From positions 6,735,738-6,799,737 of the forward strand of contig OY718808.1 of the NCBI GenBank assembly GCA_963070105.1: 64,000 nt of DNA. Direction: 5' to 3'. This DNA is from Litomosoides sigmodontis (taxonomy: Eukaryota; Nematoda; Chromadorea; Rhabditida; Onchocercidae). Below, piece after piece: positions 1 through 12,516 of this stretch. The notes under the pieces are model-generated. The model was not told the origin of the DNA. It saw only the letters and a program-made list of their open reading frames with translations, and did not search any database. Positions within the stretch are counted from its first letter, which is position 1. Each line of letters opens with the position of its first letter. Made by a program: the position numbers and the translations under genes.

Positions 1-364
1 AATGTCCAAATTCTTCTTGTCTATTTCCCCTTATAATATAGAATGTCTAAATTTCATTGATAGTTATCGACGCTTAAGTATGGTAATTATTTCTTTTTGA
101 TTGGTTGACTAATTCATTCCTCACGTGTTACAGACCTGCCATATTAGTTTTATAACACGAAGGGAATAATATGGCTCGTGATACCATCCAACACTTTATA
201 GAGCATATCTGAGTTTTCATTTTGCAACATCCATCAACAACATTTCCTTCCACTCTACATGTCCAGTCATTGGCGATTTTAACATTAAGTGGTTTGTGTT
301 TCATTGTTGAAGTAGTTATTAATTCGTCCATCGTTAGGAAATAATGCATGACTAAATTTCAGAA
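1..364. other. Intergenic, upstream of the MAP4K gene
   Basis: No gene is supported here. A tttcag acceptor ends at position 362, two bases before the ATG of the kinase gene. It could be a trans-splice (spliced-leader) acceptor or the end of an upstream UTR intron, and the sequence cannot separate the two. A 73-codon open frame on the minus strand (128-349) has no recognisable domain or splice context, so I do not call it. Confidence 0.5.
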
Positions 365-3300
365 ATGAGCTTGGATGTTATTAAACGAGCTGATCCAACC
401 GATGATTATGAGTTGCTACAGCGAGTGGGTTCGGGTACATATGGCGAAGTTTACAAGGCTAAACATATCAGGTCACTTATGCTACTTATGTATAAATCTT
501 AACCCTTTGTACTTTTAGAAATTCGGGAATTAGTGGTAGCGGTATTTTGCGCATCAGAGATGGTATTATCAACTTTGACTAATATTTTGCAGGACAGGCG
601 AATTATCTGCGGTGAAAGTAGTGAAATTGGAAGCTGGCGATAATTTTGCTGTTATTCAGCAAGAAATTTTGATGATACGTGGTTGCGTGCATCCGAATAT
701 AATTGCATATCATGGCAGCTATCTGCGTCGTGATCGGCTATGGATAGTTATGGAGTATTGCAGTGGCGGTTCGCTTCAAGATATTTATCACAGTATATTT
801 TTATTTTGCTTTGCTTTGAGGTTTTTAGAACAGTTTATATTGATAATTAACTTCCATAATATGTTTATCGTATTATAGTAATTGTAGTCACTTTTTAATT
901 GCAACAATATGCTTAGCTTTTTAAAATCTACCGACATAAACTAAGATTAACACATATCTTCATAATTATCTTTTTACACCCTTCTGTAATGGCGAGGAAG
1001 GATAGATTTCTGTTAAGCACAAGTGGGAGCAATATAATGTACATCTTTTTTGCTCTTATATGAGCAGCGTAGGTGCTTGAAGATTTCTGCAACTGCAACT
1101 GCGTTTATGTCCAAAAAAGTGGAGAAAGAATGATAGGGGCAGTCTTATTCTATATGTTGAATTCATAATGAGGATTTGATCTTATGCATAGATTTCACAA
1201 AAGTTTATTTTAGTGACCGGCCCTCTATCAGAATTGCAAATAGCGTTTGTTTGTCGCGAAACACTGAAGGGTCTTCACTATCTCCATTCCAAAGGTATGG
1301 TGCATCGGGACATAAAAGGAGCCAACATATTGCTTACCCATTCCGGTGATGTAAAACTTGGTAAGTAGCCCTTTTTAGCCTTGTAAAATTTTATTTTGGA
1401 AATTAAAATTCTCAGACATGATTTCATGCATTTCTTCAGCTGATTTTGGTATCGCTGCGCAAATTACCGCAACTATTGGGAAGCGAAAGTCCTTCATTGG
1501 TACTCCGTATTGGTAAGAATTTTAGATTTTAGGATCTTCACCTTGTTCAGCATTAGGTTTCTTCTTTTTACCCTAATTTCTGCGAAATTCTATACATCAT
1601 TCTTACCAGGATGGCACCGGAGGTAGCATGTGTGGAACGTCGAGGTGGCTATGGTGTGGAATGCGATGTTTGGGCAGTTGGAATTACAGCGATCGAACTA
1701 GCTGAATTACAACCTCCGCTGTTTGATTTACATCCTATGCAAGTTCTGTATCTTATGACAAAATCGTCTTACAAATCTCCAACACTTAAGGATAAATATA
1801 AGTGGTAAGAATTTTGTTTATGGTTGGATTTACTTTCATCGTGCATTTATAAAACTTTAAACTGGAAATATAACTCATTCTCTGTCAAGAAGTAAGTAGA
1901 TTGTCTAGTGTATTGTCTAATCTTCCACATTGTAAATGCTTAATGCATTATGTGTGAATCACCATTGTCCTGGATTTGACATTTTAAAAAAGACTTTCAG
2001 TTCGTTTTATTATATTATTCCACTCGCAGGAATGCTAATTGCCATCCAACTAATTTATTTATGAATGGTTTGAATTAATATCATACTTATATTGTTCTAT
2101 ATTGTGTTTCTTATGTACTACTGTCTTTCAGGTCGCCGTTCTTCCATGACTTCATTAAACAATGCTTAACGAAAAATCCGAAAAAAAGACCAACTCCAGA
2201 AAAGCTCTTAGCCGTATGGTTTCAAAAATTAATGACCGAAGCCATTTTTTGTTGTTTTGGTATGCTACGGAACAACTTCTAGTTCCTTCAAGGTTTCACA
2301 GTTGTCTTTAAATTCGAATTTGAATTCATTTCTCATTTTAGAGTCACCACTTTGTCCTTGGAGCACTTTCATCTCGAATGACGCGCGATCTACTAGATAA
2401 AGTTAACAATCCTGGTGGTGTACCTTCTACTTCCATATTTGCTGGGCAGTTCTCTGCAGTGTGCACGGATGATGATGAAGAGGTTTGTCTTAAATAGCGA
2501 TTTAATGTAACATCCATTCAGTTCATGATAATTAACGAACACATTTCTACCTTTAAAAGTTACTGTTCTTGTTTGTTTGTGCAGGGCGACATGCTGACAG
2601 TATCGCGGATTAAGTCTCGTGGTCGTGCATGTACTCGTGCTACACATGATGCGATACGTGTATGTGATGATGCAAACGCACTTATGGCGCGAATTTGGGG
2701 AGAGCCGTCAACTTCCGAAGTTTCTGTAGCAAATTTAGGTCGACGCTATCACGAGGCATGTTTTTAATTGTTGAAAATTAAAGCAGTAACAGTTATAATA
2801 CATTTCCTGCAGTTTATCGATGTTCGTGTTAAAGGATCGTACGCTTCCTGCCAAAGAACATCCGCCATTACCGGATGTTGTACAAGCCTTATCGCTACTT
2901 AATGATAACGATGGTGTTATACATGATACAGATGACAAAACTTTTTGTTCGTCAGAACAGATTAATGGTAATGTTTTTCTTCTTTTTTAAATTAATGCGT
3001 TCTTTTTCTGTTTCTATCTTTTGTTCACTGAGAGCGATTGTTTCATGGGTTAGAAACAGGGAAATTCCAAAATTGAGACGTGTAAAAGTGTGAGGGAAAA
3101 TTGAATTACTCTCATTGTTAATAATAAGGGAAACCTTAAAATTCATTCCAGGTTCTTCGGGTTCAGATTTTTTCGTTCCCCAACGTCCGCCACGTACTAA
3201 ACATCCAATAAAACGATGCTCATCATTTGAATCATCACATTCCGATCCATATTTAAACGAGCAAGTTAAGCATCGGATTAATGGCTGCGCCAATTATTTT

Positions 3301-5510
3301 CTTCAACGACCTCAAACCTGTTTCGGATTGCCACCAACACCAAAAGTATTTTGCTGAAATATAAAGTCATACATAGGAAAAAATTCTTCTTTTGGAGTCT
3401 GCTCAGCACTATTTATATACTCAGCGAGTTTTTGATGACTTTCATTTCTATACTTTTTAAAGCCCATGATTTCTGCAGGTTGCGATGGGTGCATGTTTTT
3501 CGCTTATTTTCCATGATTGTCCATTGCATATAAATAGTACTGCAACATGGATTCATCCAAATACTTCACGACAGTTTTTGTTGATTGGTGCAGAAGAAGG
3601 GATTTTTACGTTGGACATGGATGAACTTCATGAAGCAGCAATGATTTTGATACACAAACGGCGTTGTTCATGGTTGTATGTGCAGAAGAATATTTTGATG
3701 GCTGTACAAGGTTTGTGGTTTGAAACGAAGTTGAAGAAATGAGCCCTTTGTGTTTCCATATATTGACATTTATTATCGGAAGCTGTGGAGAATCAGGAAC
3801 AGCAGGGAATTTATTTTCTAAGTCTTCAAAATTTCTGTGGTAATATTTTAGGAAGAACTCCGTACCTTTATCGTCACGATTTAGTTGCATTATCACAAAA
3901 AAATCTTACACAAAGGATATCGAAACCGATGAGTAAAATTCCTGAGAAATATCTACCAAAGAAACTTGCTGTAACTACACGCTTGCCTGAGACAAAGTAT
4001 GTGTTTAAATCATAACTTTTATTTTGATGCTGTCATCATTGCAAAAATCGTTTTGTTGATATGTGATTTTCAATACTACATAGTATCTTCAGAAAAGTTG
4101 GAGATTCAAAGATTGGAGAATTTGGAGATAAGTTTCTATGACATTTTGTGAATGTTTTCAAATTCTTAGAATTCTTCCCAAGTATGCAATGAGTGACTTA
4201 TAGAGATGTTATCCACTGCAATGTAGCACGAAGTGGTGTGAATGGTAATGTTTATCTTTGTTGCGCAACTCCTTCTGCTGTAATATTATTTCAATGGTAC
4301 GAGCCGCTGGCTAAATTTTTAATGCTAAAAACAGTCGAAATGCGCATCCCACACTTTCCACTTCAGCCGTTCCAGTTGATATACTCCGCTGGAACAGATT
4401 CCGATTTTCCGAAAGTATGATTTTGAAATACTTCATGAAGCACTTTTTAATATTTTTTGTTTTAAAGGGTTGAAATAAAGTTATAAATCGAAAAATCATT
4501 TTATTTGGCAGCAAACGATTGTATGTTTTTTGTCTACAGGTTTGTTTGGCGGTATACAAAGGAGTAGGGCGTAAATTCCATCTTCATTATGTTAATTTTA
4601 ATGACGAAAGTGTGCGTTGTGACTTGAATGGACATGATCAAATGGAAGCAGTTTGTCTTAACGTTGTAGCACTGAAGCAAGTCGACAGGGTGCGTTTTTT
4701 TTTGTTTCGCAGATTTGTGCCATTTTAATTGAGTAAAGTTTTGAGCAGTAAGGTTTACCGGCGTTATGCGTGAGTAATAGAAATATTTGTTGCTTTGACA
4801 ATATTATTACTTTGAGGAGGTTATTTTATTTTTTATTTGAAGTTTACTTTTCTCTTCAAGAGAATACTTAGGATGCGTTGTTGCTGTGTTATGACAATCG
4901 ATGTGTTGTAATCAATCAGAACGGAATTATTAAGTCATCTCGCCTTTCACCAGCACAGTTCAAATTTGGTTTTCAAATTGAAAATCTTGTTTCGCTTTCG
5001 GATTCAATTCTTGCTTTTCATCCACATGGAGTTCAGGTATTGAAATAAGTTTGAAGTGTTCTGATACCAACAGAGGTAGAGCTGTAATAAAACTGTAAAA
5101 TAAAGAGTAGGACAACAATGGAAGTAATGAAAACGACGGAAAGTCCTTACATTATTGCAGGGTCGAGCATTTGTTGACGGCTCAGTTACGCAGGATATCA
5201 GTGATCCAAATAATGTATATCAAGTTGTAGGAAGCGATAAGTAAGGTTTTGTGATATTAATCCAGGCGAGATATATGTTAAAAAAATCACATTAGTAGCT
5301 AAGAATTGGTGAAATACTCGGCTTTTGAGTTTAACAAGAATTATTACTGTTTTATTCCAATCGCCGTAATCAAATCAGTTTCCAAAACCATATAAATGAA
5401 ATACTTTCACTTTCAGATTGATAGTTTTGAAGCGGAGAGAAACATCTTCAGCGGGAGATTTGTGTGATTTATGTATACTTACTGGACATGAAAGTACTCT
5501 GGCCGGTTAA
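365..5510 (+). CDS. gck-2: GCK-family MAP4K Ser/Thr kinase with CNH domain (gck-2 / MAP4K3-5 type)
   Basis: This is a Ste20-group germinal-centre kinase that would phosphorylate MAP3Ks upstream of JNK or p38. Exons: 365-471, 593-792, 1214-1360, 1440-1512, 1610-1804, 2132-2213, 2342-2482, 2585-2755, 2835-2967, 3152-3345, 3479-3710, 3852-3996, 4204-4414, 4540-4689, 4872-5036, 5161-5240 and 5417-5510. They sum to 2520 bp (839 aa) with all phases consistent. The kinase domain spans about residues 15-275: glycine loop GSGTYGEVY at 22-30, ATP lysine K44, HRDIKGAN catalytic loop, DFG, and the GCK signature GTPYWMAPEV. A low-complexity linker contains PPLPDV. The motif [14 protein letters not shown] opens the CNH (citron homology) domain, about residues 480-830, whose segments [16 protein letters not shown] and GSDKLIVL match MAP4K3/5. 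The intron between 2755 and 2835 needs a GC donor (GAG|gcatgt) and a weak acceptor, so that junction is the least certain. Known of the family: gck-2 acts in RAL-1 and growth signalling in C. elegans. The domain calls are read from sequence; the pathway role is from the family. Confidence 0.93.
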
Positions 5511-7252
5511 TGATCCCCCCTTACTGTTAACTAAATTAGTCTATGCAGCGAAAAAGCAATAGTTTTGGTCACTCTGTTGATTTTTTTCATAAGCAAATTT
5601 TTGTTTCAACAACCGTTTGGTTCTTGCAAATGAAACCAATGAGTTGATTTTTCTCCTTCTTGGTCAAAAAATTATATTAAAGCTTCAGTGCGGTTATAGA
5701 TAAGTAGCATATATGTGGTGGGTCTGTGTGCCGTGAAAGCTCACAATATATATACTGCAGTTTGTGATGCGTAAACAAATTCCGCTCGAATTACGCTTTG
5801 TTTATTGCAGTTTATTTGGTAGTGTTAATTCAGTCTAAGAAGTTTGAAAAGTTTGATTGGTTTCTGGCTGATTTCACTAAAGCAATGGAACGTTTTCGCG
5901 TAATAAGTGAAGTTAATGCAGTTGTTGCTGATCCTTTATTTGTTGTAAATGTCTTGTTACTTGGAAGAATCGTGACATCAGCTCTTTCTTAATGTACTTT
6001 ACTCATGTTCTTTCTTTGGAATTTTGCAACTTTTCTATCTTTTCACACGTGAAATGTATTCATGTACATTGCTCAGCAATTTCGTGTACTGCGGTTGGGA
6101 TGGCTTAAGGGGATCAATTCCTGGCGTTAAATGTTCATGTGCGACTTGTACCGAGACTACTCATTTTCCTTTCATCCATCCTTTTTTTACTGTTGAAAGT
6201 TCTCATTTGATCCTTCCCTGTTCTGTATGATTTGAAATAAATTATTTGAAATAGCATTTTATACAGTATCCATATAATGAAAGTGTCTTCGTATTAATGA
6301 AGTTTGTATTGCAGAAATTTTTGTCTGTGGGAATCTTCATTTCAAACATTCTCAACATAAAACCCATAAGCCATTAATTTCTTTATCGAATAACTTGAGC
6401 TGTGCTCGTCTAATGTCATCAAATTCCGAAGGGTAGTAGCGCCTGAAGTGCCAGAGGTCACTGTCACTATTAACAATGATATGAAGTATCACTTCACATT
6501 ATTCTCTTAGATCAGCAATGAAGAAGGATGAGGCGACCTACTCAATTCGCCGTATAACACAACCTCCACTTAATAAGTTGTCATTTCATTTCGGATGTGC
6601 TACCCTCCTTCAAAAAAAAGTGTAGAGAAAATGATGCATCACCGTCTCAAATTAGAGCTTTGATACTGTCCAACCAAAGAACGTGGAGAACTCAGATGGA
6701 GCCAACATTAAGAAATGGGTTTAACTTTCCTGTTTTTTCATACTCAAAACGCGTTTTCTGTGAAAGGCTTCAAGAACCATGATTTCACATTTCTTACCAG
6801 TTGCTAAACGAGCGGAGTTTAACAGTTAAATACACGAATGTCAAATGTGCGAACTCTTCTTTCTTGCACAGCTTCACGTTTGTAGATTTCTTGAATTGGT
6901 TGGAGTTCTATCATTTAATCAAATATGATGCATGAATATGATAAAAACATACAAACGAAACAAGCACTAGTGGAAAAACTATTCATAATAGAAAAACAAA
7001 AGAAATATTTTGGAAGCTAAAATTGCAAGGTAAAATGAAATGAATTAATACTGTTAGAACTAAGCCAAGACAGAGGACAAATAAGACCTTCAGTATCCAA
7101 GCCTGAGAAATGTTCGATATGTAGGTGTAATTTTAATAAGTTTCAAGCCAATGCAAAAAACTAACATTAAAAATTGCTTAAGTCAAACGTTGCCTATCTC
7201 AAACAAAGAGAAGCGTTGCAAACTTCAAATTTATAAATGAATGGTACAAAAT
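5511..7252. other. Intergenic between convergent gck-2 and PAPS transporter genes
   Basis: This 1.7 kb lies between two convergent stops and holds both 3' UTRs. Short open frames (for example 5798-5992 and 6597-6782 on the plus strand) show no domain, no exon-like boundaries and no homology that I recognise. I see no RNA gene or repeat. Confidence 0.5.
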
Positions 7253-10131
7253 TTAATATCGAGTCTGTAAAGTCTTATGATACCGAATATATAATGTGCC
7301 AAAAATAGCAGCAAATGTTATCGACAAGCCAAACATCGACCAAACAGACAATGGGTGACCATAAGCCACAGCTGAAAGTAATATGGAAAGTATCTGCCGT
7401 AGTGTCATCATCACCGTAAATATCACAGGTCCAAATCGTTCAATAGTCATATAAATTACAACCTGAAAAAAATTTCTTGATAACAACCACCTGCTGAAAA
7501 GAATATGAATAGAAAAAAATGGAGCAATTTGAATAGTACTACAATATAACAATGAAATGCATTCAAAAGTGTCGGTAAAAAAGAAGAAAAATTCAAAAGA
7601 GTCGGTGAATTTCAAATCTGCGTTTTAGCATAAATAGTTCTCAAAAGCTAATAAATTAAGATACAAATGGCTCAAAAAAACGAAAATAGAATTTCAGATG
7701 AAAGCTAAGCGCGATTCCATCATTGTTCAAAGTACTGAGTCGATAACAACAAAAGCATTTCAGGTGCAAAAGAAACCACATATGAGTTTGCCTTTATTCT
7801 CTTTCACACTCTTTTAAAAGATTTACCTGCCCTAAAGCGCCTGACAAAGACAGTAAAAATATGTCACGGCCAAATCCTTCGTGAGTGGCTAAAAACTGAA
7901 ATGGTGACAGAAATGTTCCTTCCTCAACAAGTGCTACAAAGCACAACACCATACTGAACATATTCACGCCAAACATCATCTGGAAAATGGTAAGCGATTC
8001 GTCATTTAAATTTAAATTTGATACTCACAGATGGAATGAATTGTGTTTGTTACATTAATTTCCCCTTTGAGAGACGATTATATTTCACAGCTTCTCTTAT
8101 GCATTCATTTATTTTCAATACTCTTCCCTAGCGGAATTCATTCAACAAAACAATATCTGAAAAGCATACACCAAAATAATATAACTTCCTAATACAACAT
8201 CAACTTCAACAATTAATGAAAAGTAATTTATTAAGAGTTAATGATCTTTTCGTTCAAAAGAATTAGAAAACCTGATATCTGGAAACTTGCGGTCGAACAT
8301 CAAAGAGTTTCTTCTGCCAGTTCAAAGTGAATGCATCAAATAAAAGATAACCGGACATCAAACAAATCCCAGAAACAGTAGTCACACGATCAGAAGATAA
8401 AACAGCTATAATTGGATAAAATGACCACCTTAATTATGATAAAGGACTAAAAAAGCTGAAGCGTTCAATATGAGCAACATTTCAACAAACTAATCTTAAT
8501 TCTCACAGTTTTTTTTTTTTTTTGCATTTGAAAAATAGCAAGGTATTCCACGAAGACTGGCAAAGTTCATATTATCGACTGAATCTTTTCAACTCACTCC
8601 CAGTTTTATTCTGTCACTCTGTACATCGTTATTTTTTTAGCATAAAATGAGAGAAGCTTATTCCTTTCCAGAAGTTGTTTGCTCATCCCTTCAATGCTTT
8701 GGAATTATTCTCTCTGATTTTTTTCTTTTCCCAAGTGTTTCAAACACACTACCGTAAGATCCGAGTCCTTTAGAGGTGTTTGATAGAAGAAACAACGACG
8801 CTCCAAACGCAAGCATAATAGCACAAGAGCACTCACGACATCCATAACGCTCACCTCTGACAACAAAGCCCATCAACATCGTTGGTAATACTTTTGATGC
8901 TTTGCATACTGTCTCAAAATATTTGATTTCAACAACTTTGATTACTGGTATCTCCCTCACACTAACAATGATTCACCATTCAAAGACATTTCGGTGGGTT
9001 ACTAATGCATCAAACTTATAGTTGTTTCTAGCCCTTTATTTGAATGTCATCAATTTCTAAAAAGTACCTGAGTTGGAAATGAAACAAATTTCAATGCCTC
9101 GTATTGGCACCACGATGAAAGCGTATTGGAAAACGATGTAAACGAATGCTTGTAAAAAGGCGGAACGTGAGGAGGTTCTCTGTGATAAATTAGTGATTTA
9201 AAACTTTAAAATAACTCACTACTGATCTCTACATCTAAAATTTGTTAATTATTATAGCTGATCATACTTTATTCTTATCTTATTGCAACATATTATTTCA
9301 AAATCGTAAAAATTATTCAGCGAAGTTCGCAAAATTTTTGACAGATAAGTCACGGACAACCTTTTCCAGTTCGAAATCAAGTAGGCTGAACACAGAATAA
9401 TGGCAAAAACACGATTCATGAAAACAAGAAACTGCGTATTTTCAAATTTGTTTAGTTGATTATCCACAGTTGATAAATAAGCCTACAATAAAAAAAAACC
9501 AAATTTCCCAAACTTAATATCTAAAAAACACTTAACGCCTACAGGTCAATTGACAGTTACATTGAGAATAGTTAGCATTTCTTTCCAATAACCTATTCTC
9601 CGTTATGACAGCTTACACTTCAGTAGGAGTGGTCACTGAATTAAAAGTATGTCAGAAAAATTAAGCAATGAGAACAAAATTTAGTAACCTGCGTCATAAT
9701 CCGTTCTTGAACATAGCCCATTGAAATAAGAGTAGCTTGAAGACTCGAAAAATATAAAACAAGATGGAATGAATTATCGCAGAGATTCCGTTTTTGCGAA
9801 ACTGCTGAATTCAATTTTACAGAGCCAGAATTCATCAATCCATATTCAGGTTTTCCCAGAGCAAACCTTTGTAGAAATGACTGAAGTAGTGTTGCAGGCT
9901 CGAAACCATCTTCTAAAAATAAAACTTGTTACGTATAAAAGCTTTGTAAAATCTACTGATTAGTAATAGTTTATTTATAATGACAAAAAAATGCTTAAAA
10001 AACATCTCACCGATAGCTCTTCGGCGAACATAAAAAACTAAGAGAGCTACAGGAATCGAAACAGTTCCATAACTAAAGAGAATGAAGAAGAACCGAAGCA
10101 GCCAGAAGTCGTTTGCATACAATGCAGTCAT
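7253..10131 (-). CDS. pst-1: 3'-phosphoadenosine 5'-phosphosulfate (PAPS) transporter, SLC35B2/pst-1 type
   Basis: Nucleotide-sugar-transporter family protein that imports PAPS, the sulfate donor, into the Golgi for sulfation of heparan sulfate and other glycans. Exons, in order of translation: 10131-10011, 9912-9689, 9482-9361, 9179-9068, 8912-8753, 8405-8272, 7979-7827 and 7462-7253. They total 1236 bp (411 aa, close to the roughly 430 aa of human SLC35B2), in phase throughout. Diagnostic stretches, in order: [80 protein letters not shown], and near the C-terminus [16 protein letters not shown] followed by YGHPLSVW. These follow the SLC35B2 order with about ten hydrophobic segments. The ATG at 10131 is two bases after a tttttag acceptor, so it is either trans-spliced there or preceded by a short exon; human SLC35B2 has a longer hydrophobic N-terminus. 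SLC35B3 is the main alternative assignment. Confidence 0.88.
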
Positions 10132-12516
10132 AACTAAAAAGAATTCACGTAATTAGCAGAAGGATGGATCGTCGCCTAACTGAAATGGCAATTATCACTT
10201 TCATATTTGGTTTAACAGATTGCATTGCCTTTAGCAATCACTCCATATGGGCAGGGATCAGTCACAGCGTACGGTTATTCCAACTTCTTTCTACCTGGAA
10301 GTCGCTAACACTCCAAATGAAAATCATTTCTTCTATTAAATTCAATAATCCCTGCAAGTTGTGTAGTGCTTATCTGTATTCCAAAAATCACCTTAATGAC
10401 CTGATATGAACATGTGACTTTGAACGTATAGCTTTCATACCCACTCATAATCCTCAGTATCATAAAAGAACGCTATTCAGCAACCTTCAATTTTGTTTAA
10501 ATAGAAGGAAGTGCAAATGCTTCAGCGCTTTAACTCGCGATTAATAGTATCAAATGTCATGAAAAAATGACTGAGAAACTCCTCAATTGATTGATTTCTA
10601 TCCAAGGAACTCATTAAAACTTAGAAATATCATATATATGAAAATTTTCAAGAGTTCCTGCGTATATAATTTCTAACAGAAATACGAAATATAAAATAAA
10701 TAATAATATATGAAAATACATAAATGGTCCCTACTTAACTTAGACTGCAAAAATTTAAATATAACCAAAGCGACTACTTTAGCTCTCCCTTTTAGTAGGT
10801 ATATTGCTCAGTCAAGAGCAAGCATCTTACTGTACTATATTCACTTTAATTTATTTCATGCCTCAGATGATAATGGAAGAATAATGCAACAGTTTAGGAG
10901 ATAATAAAATTTGTACTTTAACTGCAAATTGGACTGCACACTGCATTTAGCGAATCATTAAAAGTGCATTAAACCCTCGTCCATGATATTCCTTTTTGAG
11001 ATAGAAAATTTTTACGATAGCTCTACGTCATAAAATTGCTGAACTGAAAATTAACTGCGATATAAGAATATTCAATGTTGACTATATAAACATCAAAACA
11101 CAAATCAACATCAAACTTCTACAACCATCATGGCTTAAAAAAGAAAGGAGAAAAAAACAACCCATCTCAAGAGCATGTTCCAAAAAAAAATTAGATCCAA
11201 AAAAAATTAAAAAAAAAATTAGAAATCAGTTCTCCTCTTTCTTCCCTATTCAGTTATTTCATTTCGCCATCAATATTTGCTTCCACACAACCCCATATAT
11301 ATCATTAGAATATATTTCTATCGACACTAACCAACACTCTACTTCCTTTTCCTAACACATGCAAAGCATTCCGATTAACTATACAATACAAAAACCTACC
11401 GGTAAGGCAGATGATGCCCACTGGCCCTTCACATCTGCCACATCTGTTATCTCCATAGAACCATCAAAAAACTGAACAAAATGATAGACACGACCAATAT
11501 TCACTGCTCTGCTACTACCATTTAGACTTCACTTCCTATGTTGATAGTAAAATTCGAATCAAGGGACTGACAATTTTGCCATGGAACGGAAGGAATTCAG
11601 TCGAACTTTATTTTCAAATATCACGCAATTCTAGGCTTGCAAATCCCAAATTATTTCAATAGAAACAAGTAACCTAACAATGAAAATATCAGAAGCAAAA
11701 ACAGAGCCCTTCATGGTAAGAGCGTATACATTCAACACATAAAATCCAACAATTACACAGTAAAGCAGAGGTAATTACATATAAAAAGGGAGAGAGATGA
11801 ATGATTAAAAAAATTACTTTTTAGTAGCAAAAAATAACATACTTCTTAATATGTCGATGATATTATGACTAAACACCTGAAATACGGTCACTCGAAATCG
11901 ATATCAATAACTCACCTAAATTTCCAAAATTAGAGAAATTACGAGCACCATCATTGCATGAACTGATCCTGAACTAAATAAAAACATATTAATTTTTCTA
12001 AATCAGAATTTTTGTGGTCGCTGAAAACTTAGCCGTAAACAGATTGATAAAGCTGTTAACAACAACAGTGGGAATTAAATTAACATAGAATCTTCCCAAC
12101 TAATTTTAAAATACACAAGGAAAATCGGCTCATCACGAAAATTGCAAGGATCCTTCTCATAACGAAGCATACACTGTATCTGTTATTTAAAATCAGCAAT
12201 AAATACAAGAAAAATGATTCCATATTACGACATAATAAAAGCGCTGAAGCCTGATAACATACAACAAAAGTCCAATCTGAATAAAAATTTATTTTATCGA
12301 ATACAGCGGATAACTCTATAAAGAATTTATACACAACTTGAAAAAAGTAATCCAGAAAAAAATTCCTTTCGTTTTTTCGACATGTGTGAAACTTCATCGA
12401 TATGTACAAACACTTCAAGTAAATAAAGCATGAGAGTCAGAAGATCTTAGCAGCGAAATACGACAAGGAAAGGAAACAATTATTAACTACCTTTCTAATC
12501 TTTCCTGCATACATGT
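10132..12516. other. Intergenic 2.4 kb between pst-1 and CRNKL1
   Basis: AT-rich spacer containing the 5' region of the PAPS transporter and the 3' UTR of the splicing-factor gene, both on the minus strand. One stretch inside it (11379-11528) reads like a coding exon and is listed separately. A TTTATT at about 12288-12293 (AATAAA on the minus strand) lies roughly 225 bp past the CRNKL1 stop and could serve as its polyadenylation signal. Nothing else is supported. Confidence 0.4.
11379..11528 (-). other. Possible coding exon of an unidentified gene
   Basis: A minus-strand frame is open for 49 codons between a TGA (11529-11531) and a TAG (11379-11381). Its composition looks like real protein, with stretches such as NIGRVYHFVQFFDGSMEI and DVKGQWASSALP. 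A good donor (CCG|gtaggt) would end an exon at 11400. Upstream on the same strand, 11960-11908 (a ttcag acceptor and a gtgag donor) might be another exon, but I could not find a phase-consistent chain or a start codon. I do not recognise the family. It may be a small worm gene, a relic, or chance. Confidence 0.3.

Noticed and set aside
128..349. 73-codon minus-strand frame rich in Cys
   Set aside because: No signal peptide, no exon borders and no known cysteine pattern; it lies in the upstream region of gck-2.
12080..12418. 112-codon hydrophobic frame on the minus strand
   Set aside because: Low-complexity AT-rich codons in the CRNKL1 3' UTR, with no conserved motif.
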